Source: Orthonyx spaldingii
Lineage: Eukaryota > Chordata > Aves > Passeriformes > Orthonychidae
DNA: 64,000 nucleotides
Direction: 5' to 3'
Assembly: GCA_013397795.1 (NCBI GenBank)
Contig: VZTJ01003574.1
Location: 2,709,284 to 2,773,283 of the forward strand
A program made the translations under genes and the position numbers. The notes beneath the pieces are model-generated. The model made no database searches and had not been told where the DNA came from. It saw nothing but the letters and a program-made list of their open reading frames with translations. Shown here piece after piece: positions 15,201 to 25,150 of this stretch (position 1 is the stretch's first letter; every line of letters starts with the position of its first letter).

Positions 15201-18200
15201 AACTCCTCCATGTTTAAAATGGATTCCCTGGAAATCTTCAGGCAGCATCAGCACGTTCTGAAGGCACAGATGCCATCTAGTGGGACAGGACTGGCAGCGT
15301 CACAGGGGAGCCACGAAACTAAATCAGATTTAGCCAAAAGGAGATGTGTATAAAGCTTCAGAAACACATCTCCAGAACACGTTACAAACACATCAGTTTG
15401 TGGCCACAGGTGCATGAAGTGACTGCAAAAAGCCACCACTGCAATTTTAGGTTTCTTCAGCTATTATTACTATTTTTAGTTCAAAGTTTAATACACAGTT
15501 GGGATTTACACAGTAGCTGTTAAAAATAATACTCACCCCAGGAAATGATCACTTCAATAGCAAGGGTGTCAAGCTAAAATGCCATTCAGTAAGGGTGGGA
15601 TACCAGGGAAATATGTAATTCCAAGACAAAAAATAAACCTGCTAGCCGAGCCCAAACCACATTAGATTTGGACAATTTAACAGCAGTAAGTGGAAAGCAG
15701 GAAGAGATGACTTTTGAGCCAAGTTACATTGTAGCTGGAAACTTGCACTGCAGATCTTGCTACCATTGAAAAGCTGATAAAGCAGGTTAAAGGACAATCT
15801 GACACTGCCCAAGTATTTAAAAACACTACTGATTTTAGCAACAAGACTTCAGGAAGGCGTTTCCAAGTTTTGATATGGGCCACAAGTTAACAATACTTAT
15901 TACACAAATTGCACGCTCAATAGTGACGAACTGGAACAACAGTCGTCAAAAAGTCTGATTTCCATTAGATTTTGTTAACTATCAGAGAACTGGGAGTGAC
16001 TGTGATCCAGAAGAATGACTGAAGCTGTTAGGCTGTCACAGCAGGAACCCACAAGTGCTGATGTCGAGGGCAGAAAGAACACACTAAGCTCCAGCCCCAT
16101 GTCTCTGTTCTGTTGTACAAGCACATCAAAAGCAGTTCCTCGGGGAAAGTTAGCAAAATTAAGTTTAATAAGCTATCAACACTGGAAACAGTGCTTGAGA
16201 ATGTACTGATTTTAAAATATCACAGCAGCCTTAAAAACTGTTGCTAGCAAAGAAAAGACACATTTAGGCTGAAGGAACTAATGCACAAAACAGGTCAATG
16301 AATCTCAAAGAAGCTGGCAGGGATGGGGAAGCCCCCTTTTCCTACCCAGATCTACCAAAAGCAGCATTAATCAGTGGGACAAGAACAGGTAATGGGAGGA
16401 GACGCCATTTGGCATCATCAAAGCTAATTATGGAACCTGAAAAACAGAGTCAGGAAAAGGAACCATAAACATGGATCATAGTATAGAATTGCAACTGATT
16501 GATTTTGGTTTTCCTTGTTTGTTAACTTTTCCTAATTTTCTCATAAAAGAGCCTAAGACTTGGATTTGCTGGAATACATCTGACTCCTCCTATAGGCTTA
16601 CTCAGAGGCAAAGGTCACATCCTTTCTACTGCACACCACCTCCTCAAAAACAGTGAGAAATGGCATCACAGGTAAGACCCCTGTCCACCTGCAACACGGG
16701 GCAGCTTCAGAATTATTTCTGGAGCTAACACAAAGCACAGCACAGTGTCTGGTGAAGAACGGCTTCTGCTGGCAGGCCTAGCCCAGTGCCTTCTTGGAAA
16801 AGCAGCAGCTGATGGAGAAACAATCCTTGGACTTCAGAGCAATTTACAGCAATACATGGAAAGGTTCAGGTTTTGTAAGATCTGGACTTGCCTTGGTAAT
16901 GCTGAAGCAGCCTGTTCATCCTGATGTCCCACAGCTTCACCGTGCTGTCCGTGCCCCCCGCCGCGATGCAGGTTCCACTGGGGTGGAAATCCACGTGGTT
17001 CACAAACCTGCCAGTGCCAATCAAACCCAACTGCTTACACTCAACTCTTGCTAAAGATCAAAAAAGCCTTTTCAACATCATGACTCATTGAACATTGAAT
17101 GAAATTTATTTTGCTGAATTTCTCTTAAGACCTTGCTTCTAACCCCAGGCAGACTGCAGGCTCCTACCCAAGCACACCATCTTCAGTAGTTCACACTCCA
17201 GGTGTAGGAGCTGCAGGCACAAACCTCCTGAAATCTGATGGATCCAACTGTCACAACAACATTTTCAAGTGTTCATTCAATGTTTGCATAATATATGTCT
17301 TCTGTTAAATTAACATTATTTCCAGAGTGATGTGTACAAGACTGAACAGAGATTTTTCTGCTGTTAACTAAATTTAAGATGGAACTTAGTGAATTTGTGC
17401 CTGAAATCATATGTTGCCACTTGGAAAGTAGCAAGGATGAGGCCAAATATCTTTCTGGACCTAAATCCTATCAATTTTTAGTTTGAACATATAAGTACAA
17501 CAAAAGCTTCAGAACTTTGAGGGGAAGATATCTTGTAACTGCTCACCCAATAAATTGGATAAAATTAATTATCTTTTGAGTATTCTTGTAACAAATACTG
17601 GAAAAGTTGAGGTATTTCAATAGGTTGTTTGGACAAGATACACACTTAAGAGCACTGAAAAAAATAATGTTGTCTGAATTTGTCTTAATATCATTGTATA
17701 TTACCTAGAAAGAACATAACATTGCACTAGAAATTCAGTGCAGCAAGGAATTAAGGAGATTCCAGTCTCAGTTCTCTGAGGACTTATTTTATGTTTCTGA
17801 GGAAATTATCTTTTGCTGTGGCTCAACATTCCAAATTTAACAGCTACTTTTCTGAATGCAAAGTGGGGTTTTTGAATAACCTCAATATTGAAGACAAATC
17901 AAAGCATCCAAGTGCCATTTTCTCAGTAGACTTTTGCACTTTTAACTTATGTCAGGTCAGAGCAAAATAAAAGAAATAAGGAATTTAAGCATCTCCAAAA
18001 ATAAATAAGCACAAAGAAACTGAGGCTTGATGTGCTGGACAGTTACTGAAATATAACCCTCACAGTTCTAACTTTGAGCAGTCAAAGAGGCCAGAGCAAT
18101 TCTGGATTGGGCCCTCACATTGGCTACTTTTGTAAGAGGTGCTAATGGTTTTTTAAGCAGTTTTAGGATTGCCGGGACAGGGCCCTCTGAACCTCACAAA

Positions 18201-21200
18201 CCAGGTGTAAATTCCCCGGGCAACCCCACCTCAGACATCACCACCAGCTACTTACCCCCCATGCTCACAGAAGGAGTGGATGCATTCCCTGCTGGTTTTG
18301 TCCCACAGCTTGACAGTTTTATCATCACTGGCTGACACTATCAATCGTCCGTCAGGAGAGAATCTAAGGTAAGAGTTACAGCAATTAAGAAATGCCCCCA
18401 AATGAAAGGAGTATGAGGTCAACTTAATTTGGCCAGCTCCCAAAGTATGTTGGTAAACACACCTTGCTTTTCAAGAAGTCACAGAGGCATCAATGAGACT
18501 GAAAATCCAATCAGCAAGTTGAGGGAGAACAAAGCAAGCCCTAAGTACTCAAACGATCCCTAACTCCACGAGCATATAAAATAAGCCTCGGGAAAGTCTT
18601 GAGACTGACTTGAGGTCCTGTGTCCTACTTGTTCCAATTTAAGTTTACCTCAAGTTGTTTCTCTGCCCTGATTCAAAGCAATTCCTGCCTTCACCACAAG
18701 AGTTCAGAGCAAGACAGTTACTCACAAGAACACAGCTGCAGCAGAGCTTTCATCATTCCAGTGCCTTAGGAGAATATATTAAGCTCCCACCTCAAAATCT
18801 CATACACATGACAGATCCAGATCTCTCTTCAGAGGCATACACGTTACAGAATCAGGACCTGAGTCCCTAACTACAGATCATCAGACATATTGTAAAAACA
18901 TCCTTTCTGCTCTTCTGTGGGCATCTGTAGTGCTACCAGCCACTGCCACCACCACATTCCAGAACTGCAATGAACTTTTCACCTGCAGAGGAACCATGGC
19001 TTTATCCTAGATACACACATACATAACTCCTCAAAACCAACTCTCAAACAGTTATCAGGAAATAATGTTATTATTATGGCAGCACTTAAAACGTTTTGGA
19101 GCTAGCACAGGTGATCATTTTAACAAGGAGCATGACAAGTCTAAAGAAAAACTAAGCAGAAATACGAACAGAAACCTCTCCTTTTTTCCTGTTAGCAACT
19201 TCAAGACACAGAATTCTCCTTACCAGGTAAAAGCAAAACACAGAACAAATCACAAAGCAGGAAAGCCTCTGCTTGAAAGAGGTCACTGGAGAAACACAAA
19301 GTGAGTGCAGACTATTACTCCAAGGCTCTCTCTGCAGGTCGGCAATATATTTCAGTCACCAGACACACTTGAATCACCCTGAACAGGAATGTGCTGCACC
19401 AGACCATGACATTGAGCCTCTGCTCTGAGGGATAAATCCCCATCTCTGTTTGTCAGAGAGCTGTACTCACCTGGCACAGCGAACCCAGTTGATGTGCTGG
19501 CTCAGTGAGAACAGAAACTTCTGCCTGTGGACCGTCCACACTTTGACTGTTTTGTCATCAGAAGCTGTAACCAAGGACTGGCCATCGCTGGAGAAATGAA
19601 CACTTCTCACGGTTGCTGTGTGAGCCTTGAACACAGTCGATTCTCCTTTGCTACACAAAAGGGAAAAGCTCTTTAAAACTGCACAGCAGGGCAGCAAAGA
19701 TATTCTGCACCTGAAAACACAGAGCTGCTGTAGGCTGGGCAGTGCTAGTAACCACCACTGCTATGGGAACTGCATGTGACCACATCAGGATAAAAACGTT
19801 GATCAACCCCAAACTTGCTCGTGTTTCATGAGCTCTACAGAATACACAGCTAAAACCAGTTGTTCCAGTTCCACACTGGAGGCCAATTCAACAGGAAACA
19901 ACTTATGTTTCCTACAAAGGGGCAAAAAATGCTACTGCTGATTTGTGCAAATATTTAAAACACTTATGAAAACTCTTATCAATATAAAAGAAGACACTGA
20001 GGTTCTGTACTGTTGCCAGGTCCTTTGCTGCAAGGCAGGCAAGGAGCGAGGTGTTTTCACAGTTCATCTGGACAGAGCCAAGCAGGCAACGACCTGACAA
20101 CTGCTCCTGTAATGGCCATGCTCCAGCTGGACAATCCCAATGCCATGTCACACAAACAATAACACAGCTGAATTCAGCACACCTGATGCCGTACAACTGT
20201 GAGCAAACTGCCATTAACTCAGCCAAGCATGTGTTAATTTTTCTTTACACATCATTTCCAAATAAATGCAAGATGCATTTTTCTGGCAAAGAAACAAGAG
20301 GCACATTTAGAGATCCAAAGCATGGCATATTTAGAGATCCAACAGATTTATGGAACTCTTGGTCCAAAATCTGTCTCCAGCATGTACTGCACCACCAAGA
20401 GCTCCATATTCACAGACTGAAGAGAAGACAAAGACACAGTGGTTATTACTTCCCTCAAACAGATCCCTGCCCCACAGCCAGTGAACTGCTACAAAGAATA
20501 AAGAGAAATTCCAAACCATAATTAAACAAAAAGAGAGCCAGAAAGGCACAGGTACTCACACACTAGGGATCCATAAACGGACTGTTTTGTCTCTAGAGCC
20601 TGAAGCCACCAGGTGACCAGAAGGTGAGAACTGGACACACAAAACTGCATCTTTGTGGCCCACAAAGCGATAGGCTCTCATCTGAGGCTTCATACTCCAG
20701 ATCATCAGGCATGAATCCATCGAGCCACTTGCTGAAATAAAAAAGGGAAAACAAAACCACACAAAACCAAACTTGCCTTAGTTCTCCTCCAACTGCACGA
20801 GAACTACATTTCACACTCAGTTCACCACCACAGCTTCCAGCAGTCTCAATACATTGCCCTTGAAGCTTCACCAGTCTGTTGAAAGCTGTGTATTTAATTA
20901 TTTTCACACATATTATTTCATTAGTAATTCAAACAAAACATTGCCAGCCATGCATTACTTTGGACTGACAATTTACTTCCAACAGTCCAGCCATGCAACA
21001 GCTGCAGAGGCAGAAGCCACACAGGTTGCAAATCTTCCACACACTCAGGAAATTAAGGTTATCTCATCACTTTCTTATTGGGAACCAGAGGCAGGTATCA
21101 GCTGCAGCAGGTTAAGTGTCACTACAGGTTAAGCAGAGAAGACCACTGAGTTGGTGACTTAAAAGCACCCTGGCTACACCAACACCTCTCCCTTGTGGCA

Positions 21201-22674
21201 AAACATTGGTCAAAGTCAGCTCAGCCATTCTTCACAACATATTAGAAACACAAGCTTGCAAGGTGAGTGGAGCAGTGTTCAATTTGCTGTTAGCAGGAAG
21301 CACCAGCTGGACCTTTTTGCTGTTGCAGGGCTCAGTACCTCCACTGTTCCCTCCATCTAACTAAAACAGCTCTTTCTTTATATTCTGGCCATCACAACAC
21401 AGACACTTTACCCAATTGTCTCTTATTGAGACTGAAGTCCACGCTAGTGACAGCATCTCTGTGGCCTTTGAAGTGTCTCTCCAGCGAGGGATCATCCTAG
21501 AAGACAAGAATGTTCAGACACTACATATTTAAGAAACATCTTTGTACAATAAAATAATTTTATTTCTACAACGAGTGAACCAAGCCACATATTCACCCCA
21601 CAAAAAACAGGTACAGGCAAGAACTGTTGTGCAGGCAACTGCACAAAACACAAATTTCACCTATACCATAAATTTTAAAAAAGGCAGATTATCCCAGCTG
21701 TTATTAGCTTGGCTCTTGGGTGACTGCACATATCTCTCATGCATTTTTACAATACGCTGCTAGCACAGAGACTCTAAAGCTGACTATAGAACAGATAAGC
21801 CATGACCATGAGCACCTGAGCAGGCAGCCAAGCTCAGCTTTGCTCTGACAGCTGTTCATCTCAGCTCAGGTGTAGCCAAGAGGCCACTATTTGCACAGAA
21901 GAGGCAAACTCACAAGATTTAACACACCTGTTGAAACAGGCAGGAGGAATGAGAACTGCAGCAAAACAGACTGACACACAACCCTCCCCACAACACCTTG
22001 CTGCAAAGGCCAAAAAAAGCTTGAGGTCGGGCAAAAAAAACAAAGACCCGACAGAAGCATTACAAGAGGTTTTAACACTTGAAAATTGCCCAGAGTTCAG
22101 GACAGGCTGATCAGCCTTCAATCCCTGCTCTCACACACATTGCCAATCCCCACCAGAGCCTTCTCCCACTCAGGCCTTGACCAGAGCCCCCTGCTCAGAC
22201 AAAGCACCCAGCCCCAGCACAGGGCAGCCCTCAGCACCCAGCACCAGCCCTCCGCAGACCCACAACCCCTCCAACAGCTTCCCACAAACACAGACCAACC
22301 CCAGCTGTAACAGCATCCCGGACCCTGGGCTACCAGCAGCACTGAGCTCCCCAAGCCCCTCTGTGCCCAGTCCACAGCATCACCGAACCTCCCCCGACTC
22401 CAGCACTGCCTCCCACCACCACCCCGGCCTCAGAGCCCCTCACAGCACCAGTCACCCCCGGGCCGGCACCAGCCCTGCCTTCCCCTTTCACTCTTCCCGG
22501 CACTGCCACAACCCTGGGGGCACGGACACAACGCCTCAAGGGCTGCCACCGCCGCCACCCCCGCTCAGCGGCAGTGCCCCCGACACTCCGGGAGGCCCCG
22601 GCCCCGCCGCAGCGGCCCCACACGGGCTGTTCTGTTCTGTTCCGGCCGTCCCTCACCTGGTACGTGGCGGCCAT
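3199..22674 (-). CDS. POC1A: POC1A, POC1 centriolar protein homolog A (3' end outside window), 9 coding exons seen
   Basis: POC1A is a WD40 protein of centrioles and ciliary basal bodies, needed for centriole stability and ciliogenesis. Nine exons join in frame to 981 nt (327 codons): 22674-22657, 21496-21412, 20731-20560, 19650-19471, 18363-18256, 17007-16892, 12684-12551, 4650-4582 and 3297-3199. The protein starts MAATYQ and then DDPSLERHFKGHRDAV, the conserved POC1 N-terminus. WD repeat signatures follow: ASGSRDKTVRLW, TASDDKTVKVW, SASDDKTVKLW, GTDSTVKLW and TASNDSTLKILD. The propeller ends with the exon containing VMVWKTNF. The mammalian protein is about 407 aa, so roughly 80 residues are missing. 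These would include the C-terminal POC1 coiled coil, and I could not find them in 1-3198. The gene is divergent to ALAS1, as in mammals. One intron (16891-12685) has a GC donor. Confidence 0.96.
4582..4650 (-). CDS. POC1A: POC1A coding exon 8
   Basis: It encodes 23 residues beginning GPATCVAFSRDG and ending FASGGCDEQ (WD repeat 7), with clean phase-0 boundaries: TTTGCAG|GGG and CAG|GTACCT. It is missed by ORF callers because it is only 69 nt. Confidence 0.93.
6223..6227. other. 5-N assembly gap flanked by an 8-bp direct repeat
   Basis: AGTGTTCA occurs immediately before the gap (6215-6222) and again immediately after it (6228-6235). This is the pattern expected when two contig ends overlap but were not merged. 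The true sequence may have no gap and only one copy of the 8-mer. Confidence 0.8.
12551..12684 (-). CDS. POC1A: POC1A coding exon 7
   Basis: It encodes VHSSVVNSLSFHPSGNYLVT onward to LLYTLHGHQ (WD repeat 6). The acceptor is CCTTAG|TG and the donor CACCAG|GTGAGG (phase 0). Confidence 0.94.
16892..17007 (-). CDS. POC1A: POC1A coding exon 6 (ends in a GC splice donor)
   Basis: It encodes FVNHVDFHPSGTCIAAGGTD onward to RLLQHYQ (WD repeat 5). The acceptor is GGCAG|G. The 3' boundary reads CCAAG|GCAAGT, a GC-AG type donor. No GT donor nearby keeps the phase-1 join to exon 7, which needs one base before TG CAC. Confidence 0.92.
18256..18363 (-). CDS. POC1A: POC1A coding exon 5
   Basis: It encodes RFSPDGRLIVSASDDKTVKL to CEHGG (WD repeat 4). 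The acceptor is CCTTAG|A and the donor GGGGG|GTAAGT (phase 2). Confidence 0.95.
19471..19650 (-). CDS. POC1A: POC1A coding exon 4
   Basis: It encodes KGESTVFKAHTATVRSVHFS through FSLSQHINWVRCA (WD repeat 3 and the start of repeat 4). The acceptor is GTGTAG|C and the donor CCAG|GTGAGT (phase 2). It is very close to the mammalian protein. Confidence 0.95.
20560..20731 (-). CDS. POC1A: POC1A coding exon 3
   Basis: It encodes ASGSMDSCLMIW through VASGSRDKTVRLWIPS, the end of WD repeat 1 and most of repeat 2. The acceptor is TTTCAG|CAAGTGG and the donor GTGT|GTGAGT (phase 2), which splits the valine before KGES in exon 4. Confidence 0.94.
21412..21496 (-). CDS. POC1A: POC1A coding exon 2
   Basis: It encodes DDPSLERHFKGHRDAVTSVD onward to KRQL, the first strand set of WD repeat 1. 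The acceptor is TTCTAG|GATGAT and the donor TTGG|GTAAAG (phase 1). It matches the POC1 family N-terminus closely. Confidence 0.93.
22657..22674 (-). CDS. POC1A: POC1A coding exon 1 (start codon)
   Basis: The exon encodes MAATYQ, followed by donor CAG|GTGAGG in phase 0. Only six codons are in this exon, so it is too short for ORF callers. The ATG lies in a CpG-rich region and its context (GACGTC before ATGG) is a good initiation context. Exon 2 continues with the conserved DDPSLERHF sequence, which fixes this start. Confidence 0.88.
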
Positions 22675-22758
22675 GACGTCCCGCGGCCGCCGTTCGCTTC
22701 CCGCGCCGCGCGCGCCCCGTAGCAACGGCCCCGCCCTGCCAGAGGCGGGCCCGGCCTG

Positions 22759-22802
22759 AGGGGCGCTATGGCGGGTCGGGAGGGGCGCTATGGCGGGCTG
22801 GG
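22759..22802. repeat. 22-bp tandem duplication in the POC1A promoter
   Basis: Two units of 22 bp (22759-22780 and 22781-22802), each containing GGCGCTATGGCGGG, differ at one base near the end. On the minus strand each carries CGCCATAG, which resembles a YY1 core (inference). It lies about 85-130 bp upstream of the POC1A ATG. Confidence 0.85.
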
Positions 22803-22840
22803 GGGCGGAGATTTTGTTCGCCTCAGCGCTGTGAGGGTAG

Positions 22841-22918
22841 CCCGTGCCGCCCAAGCCGCTTCCTCTGAGCACAGCCGGCCCCGTGCCGCCCAAGCCGCTC
22901 CCTCTGAGCACAGCCGGC
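22841..22918. repeat. 39-bp tandem duplication upstream of POC1A
   Basis: Two near-identical 39-bp units start at 22841 and 22880 (CCCGTGCCGCCCAAGCCGCT, then C/T-rich and CACAGCCGG). It lies in the same CpG-rich region. A plus-strand reading frame crosses both units but has no other support. Confidence 0.85.
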
Positions 22919-23447
22919 CCCGTCAGGGGGCTCAGGGCGTTGGGGAAAGCCCCTCCCGGCGCTGTTATATCAGTTATTTCGGCAGGCTTGGTGCCGCTCC
23001 CTGGGGAGCCCGTTCAGTGCCCCACCACCCGACTCTTTTGCCTTTCCCGGCTCCTGCTCCTGAATGGCTCCAGAGCCTGAGGAAGGCGATCCCCCGGTCT
23101 CAGCCAGGGGAGCACCACACGCCCGTGCTATCTAGGGCTAAGAACTCGGGCTGGTCACTTCCAAGGAATGGCTCTGTTGGTGGCAGATCAGTTGCTTCTG
23201 CTTGGTCTGCGGGTGTTCAAAATAGGAACTCACCCTGGGGTTGTGCAAGGAGCACGGGACAATTGAGAACAGTTCATTCTTCCAATGGTTTAATACCAGA
23301 TCTACTTCTTCCAGCTCTATTCAGCTCTGTCTAGGAACAGGGCTATTAATTAGACACTGCGGACTGGCCGCTGACTGCTCTCTAGCAGGTGCCTGTGCAA
23401 AGCCCAGGTCTGCTTCTCCATGAAGCTCGGGCTGACCATCTGGGCTT

Positions 23448-24832
23448 CTAAAGGGGCCTTTCATCCATCTCTTCTGCGTCTGAGCCCCTTCCTTGAGGGA
23501 CACCTCTCCTCTTGCATGTTGCTGACAGCCAGGGATGTGCTCTGTTGAAGCTGGGGTTATAGTAGTAGAGGATCTAAAACAGGCAAAAGAAAAGAGTTAA
23601 GTTGCCACCATCCCAAGACTGGAAACCCCCAAGTTACTCCAAATTGCAGCAGAGGATCATGGACTCTGAGGGCCATATAGAACCTAGAGCTCAGGCTAAA
23701 GCATGTGATGGTTGTGTTCAGTCATCACCACCCAGTGTAGGATTTTCAAAAGCAGAACAACTGCTTTTGAAAACCAAATATCACTATTTCTCAGCATCTT
23801 CAATGCAGATGTGAGCAGGCAGGTAATGCTGTGATCCTTGGTTGCATCTGCTTGGCAGGTGCCACAGGAAGGTTTCAGATTTGATGCAGCAAGACACGGA
23901 GCAAAGACATTGAGAGAAATCAGGTTATGCTGAGTGTGTCTGTCCCCTTAATAGGTTCAAACTCAGCAGATGTCATGGAAATGTATCTTACCTGCATTTC
24001 TACAAAGACTCACTCAAACCTGCCTGAGCACAGCCTGCGAAGGAAATGAAAACCAGGCCACTCATTGCCATCCCCATCTCCTCCATCACAGAATCACACA
24101 CTGTTCTGGGTTGGAAGGGATCTTACAGATCATCAAGTCCCAACCTCACTGCCTTGGGCAGGGATGCAACTCATTATCCCAGGTTGTTCAGAGCCCCATC
24201 CAGCCTGGCTTTGAATACTTCAAGGGATGGGGCATCCACAACCTCTCTGGGTAACCTGTGCCAAGGCCTCACCACACTCACAGGGAAGGATTTCTTCCTA
24301 ACATCTAATCTAAACCTGGCCTCTTTCACTATAGAACCACTGTTCCTTGTATTGTCACTCTCTGTCCATATGAAAAGTCCCTTTCCTTCATTTTTAAAAG
24401 CTCCCTTATAAAAAGTGGCTTCTTTTCAACCTGCAAATGGCCCTCTATGGCGAGGCCTTATTTTCTGTGAAGGTCCCTCTCCCCCCACAGACTATCACAA
24501 GCATTAGTTGCTGTGCAGAGCAGCTGCCGTACCTGGCTGTGAGCAGAAGCTGCTGCTTCCTCTGATAGGAATTCAGGCAGGGAGGCAGATCTTTGGAAAT
24601 CCCGCTGCACTTTGGTGAATCCATACGCATTCAGCTGCCTCATGAAACTTTTAACTTTCTGTGTGTGGAAGACCTGCTCTCCTTCCCTGCCCAGCACCTC
24701 CACTTCAAACAGATCTCTGTTAATGGCCACACATTTTCCACCCTCACTCTACCAAATTGACTGAAACTTGCTGCTTTCCAGCATTTTCCAAAGCTTCTGT
24801 GGAAAGCACAGAGATGAGAACTCTCGCTCCAT
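23448..24832 (-). pseudogene. Broken HSF-like (HSFY/HSFX-type) gene, copy A
   Basis: This is a decayed duplicate of the intact HSF-like gene at 29667-30983. The DNA-binding-domain exon (about 24832-24533) still reads LCFPQKLWKMLES, KSFMRQLNAYGFTKV and FQRSASLPEFLSEE, with the donor CCAG|GTACGG kept. The second Trp codon of the WW pair is TAG (24751-24749). The second exon (from 23573) reads ILYYYNPSFNRAHPWL, but an in-frame TAG at 23450-23448 stands where copy B has CAG. About 250 bp that hold the first 50 or so codons of copy B are missing just upstream of 24832. A CR1 tail lies in the intron. Together these argue against a functional full-length protein. Confidence 0.85.
24084..24440 (-). 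mobile_element. CR1 LINE 3' tail inserted in the copy A intron
   Basis: The plus strand reads as the reverse complement of an avian CR1 3' end: a run with CAGAATCACA, GGTTGGAAGGGA, TCATCAAGTCC, AGGGATGGGGCATCCACAAC and GATTTCTTCCTAACATCTAA. The homologous intron of copy B (about 30450) runs straight from CATCCCCGTCTCCTC to TATGGGGAGGCC without it, which defines the insertion ends. It is 5'-truncated, as most CR1 copies are. Confidence 0.9.
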
Positions 24833-25150
24833 GGCCATCACCCTGGACAGCTTGGCTGGGTCCCACAAAGCCCAACTGGCACCAACAGACTGCAGCTTCC
24901 AATAGAATGTTCTGGCATGGCACTGTGCTGCCTGTGCTGTGGGGACATTGCAGGTGACATCTCAGTGACAGTTGGTGCCCTGGCAGGGGGAGCAGCCCGA
25001 GGAGAAACTACTGAAGGGAACTCGTTGCTTCTCTGTCCCAGAGCCACCAGTGGGTCCCCAGGGAGGAACTGGGACTGCTGCAGCCTTGGGCATCACAGGC
25101 CCTCTTTGGGAAGCTTTCCAGCTGGGCCCCTCTGACACCTGCAGAAATGT

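Larger units (their letters stand above)
3298..22656 (-). other. POC1A: POC1A introns 1-8
   Basis: Intron sizes on this strand run from about 0.7 kb (exons 2-3) to 7.9 kb (exons 7-8). All are GT-AG except the exon 6-7 intron, which is GC-AG. I saw no RNA gene, nested coding exon or clear full-length transposon inside. The large 7.9-kb intron contains a 5-N assembly gap at 6223-6227. A short direct repeat (a block reading ATTTAGAGATCCAA, twice) lies at about 20306-20342. Confidence 0.7.
22160..23110 (-). promoter_or_regulatory. POC1A CpG-island promoter region
   Basis: A strongly GC- and CpG-rich block surrounds the POC1A ATG, in contrast to AT-rich introns on one side and ordinary DNA on the other. 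It contains Sp1-type GGCGGG/CCCGCC boxes and no obvious TATA box, typical of a housekeeping centriole gene. The exact transcription start is not determinable from sequence. Confidence 0.75.
23410..25150 (-). repeat. Duplicated segment, copy A (HSF-like pseudogene plus 5' flank)
   Basis: Intron, exons and about 300 bp beyond the 5' end of the pseudogene align by eye with 29760-31507. Shared landmarks are TCCGTACC-type exon-end sequence, GCATGGCACTGTGCTGCCTG, GCAGGTGACATCTCAGTGA and CCCTCTGACACCTGCAGAAA. Both copies are in the same orientation with starts about 6.3 kb apart. It differs from copy B by a CR1 insertion and a deletion of about 250 bp. Confidence 0.85.

Noticed and set aside
22768..23334. 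188-codon plus-strand open frame beginning in the 22-bp promoter repeat
   Set aside because: It lies in a GC-rich CpG island where stops are scarce, crosses two tandem duplications, and has no family similarity or splice structure.
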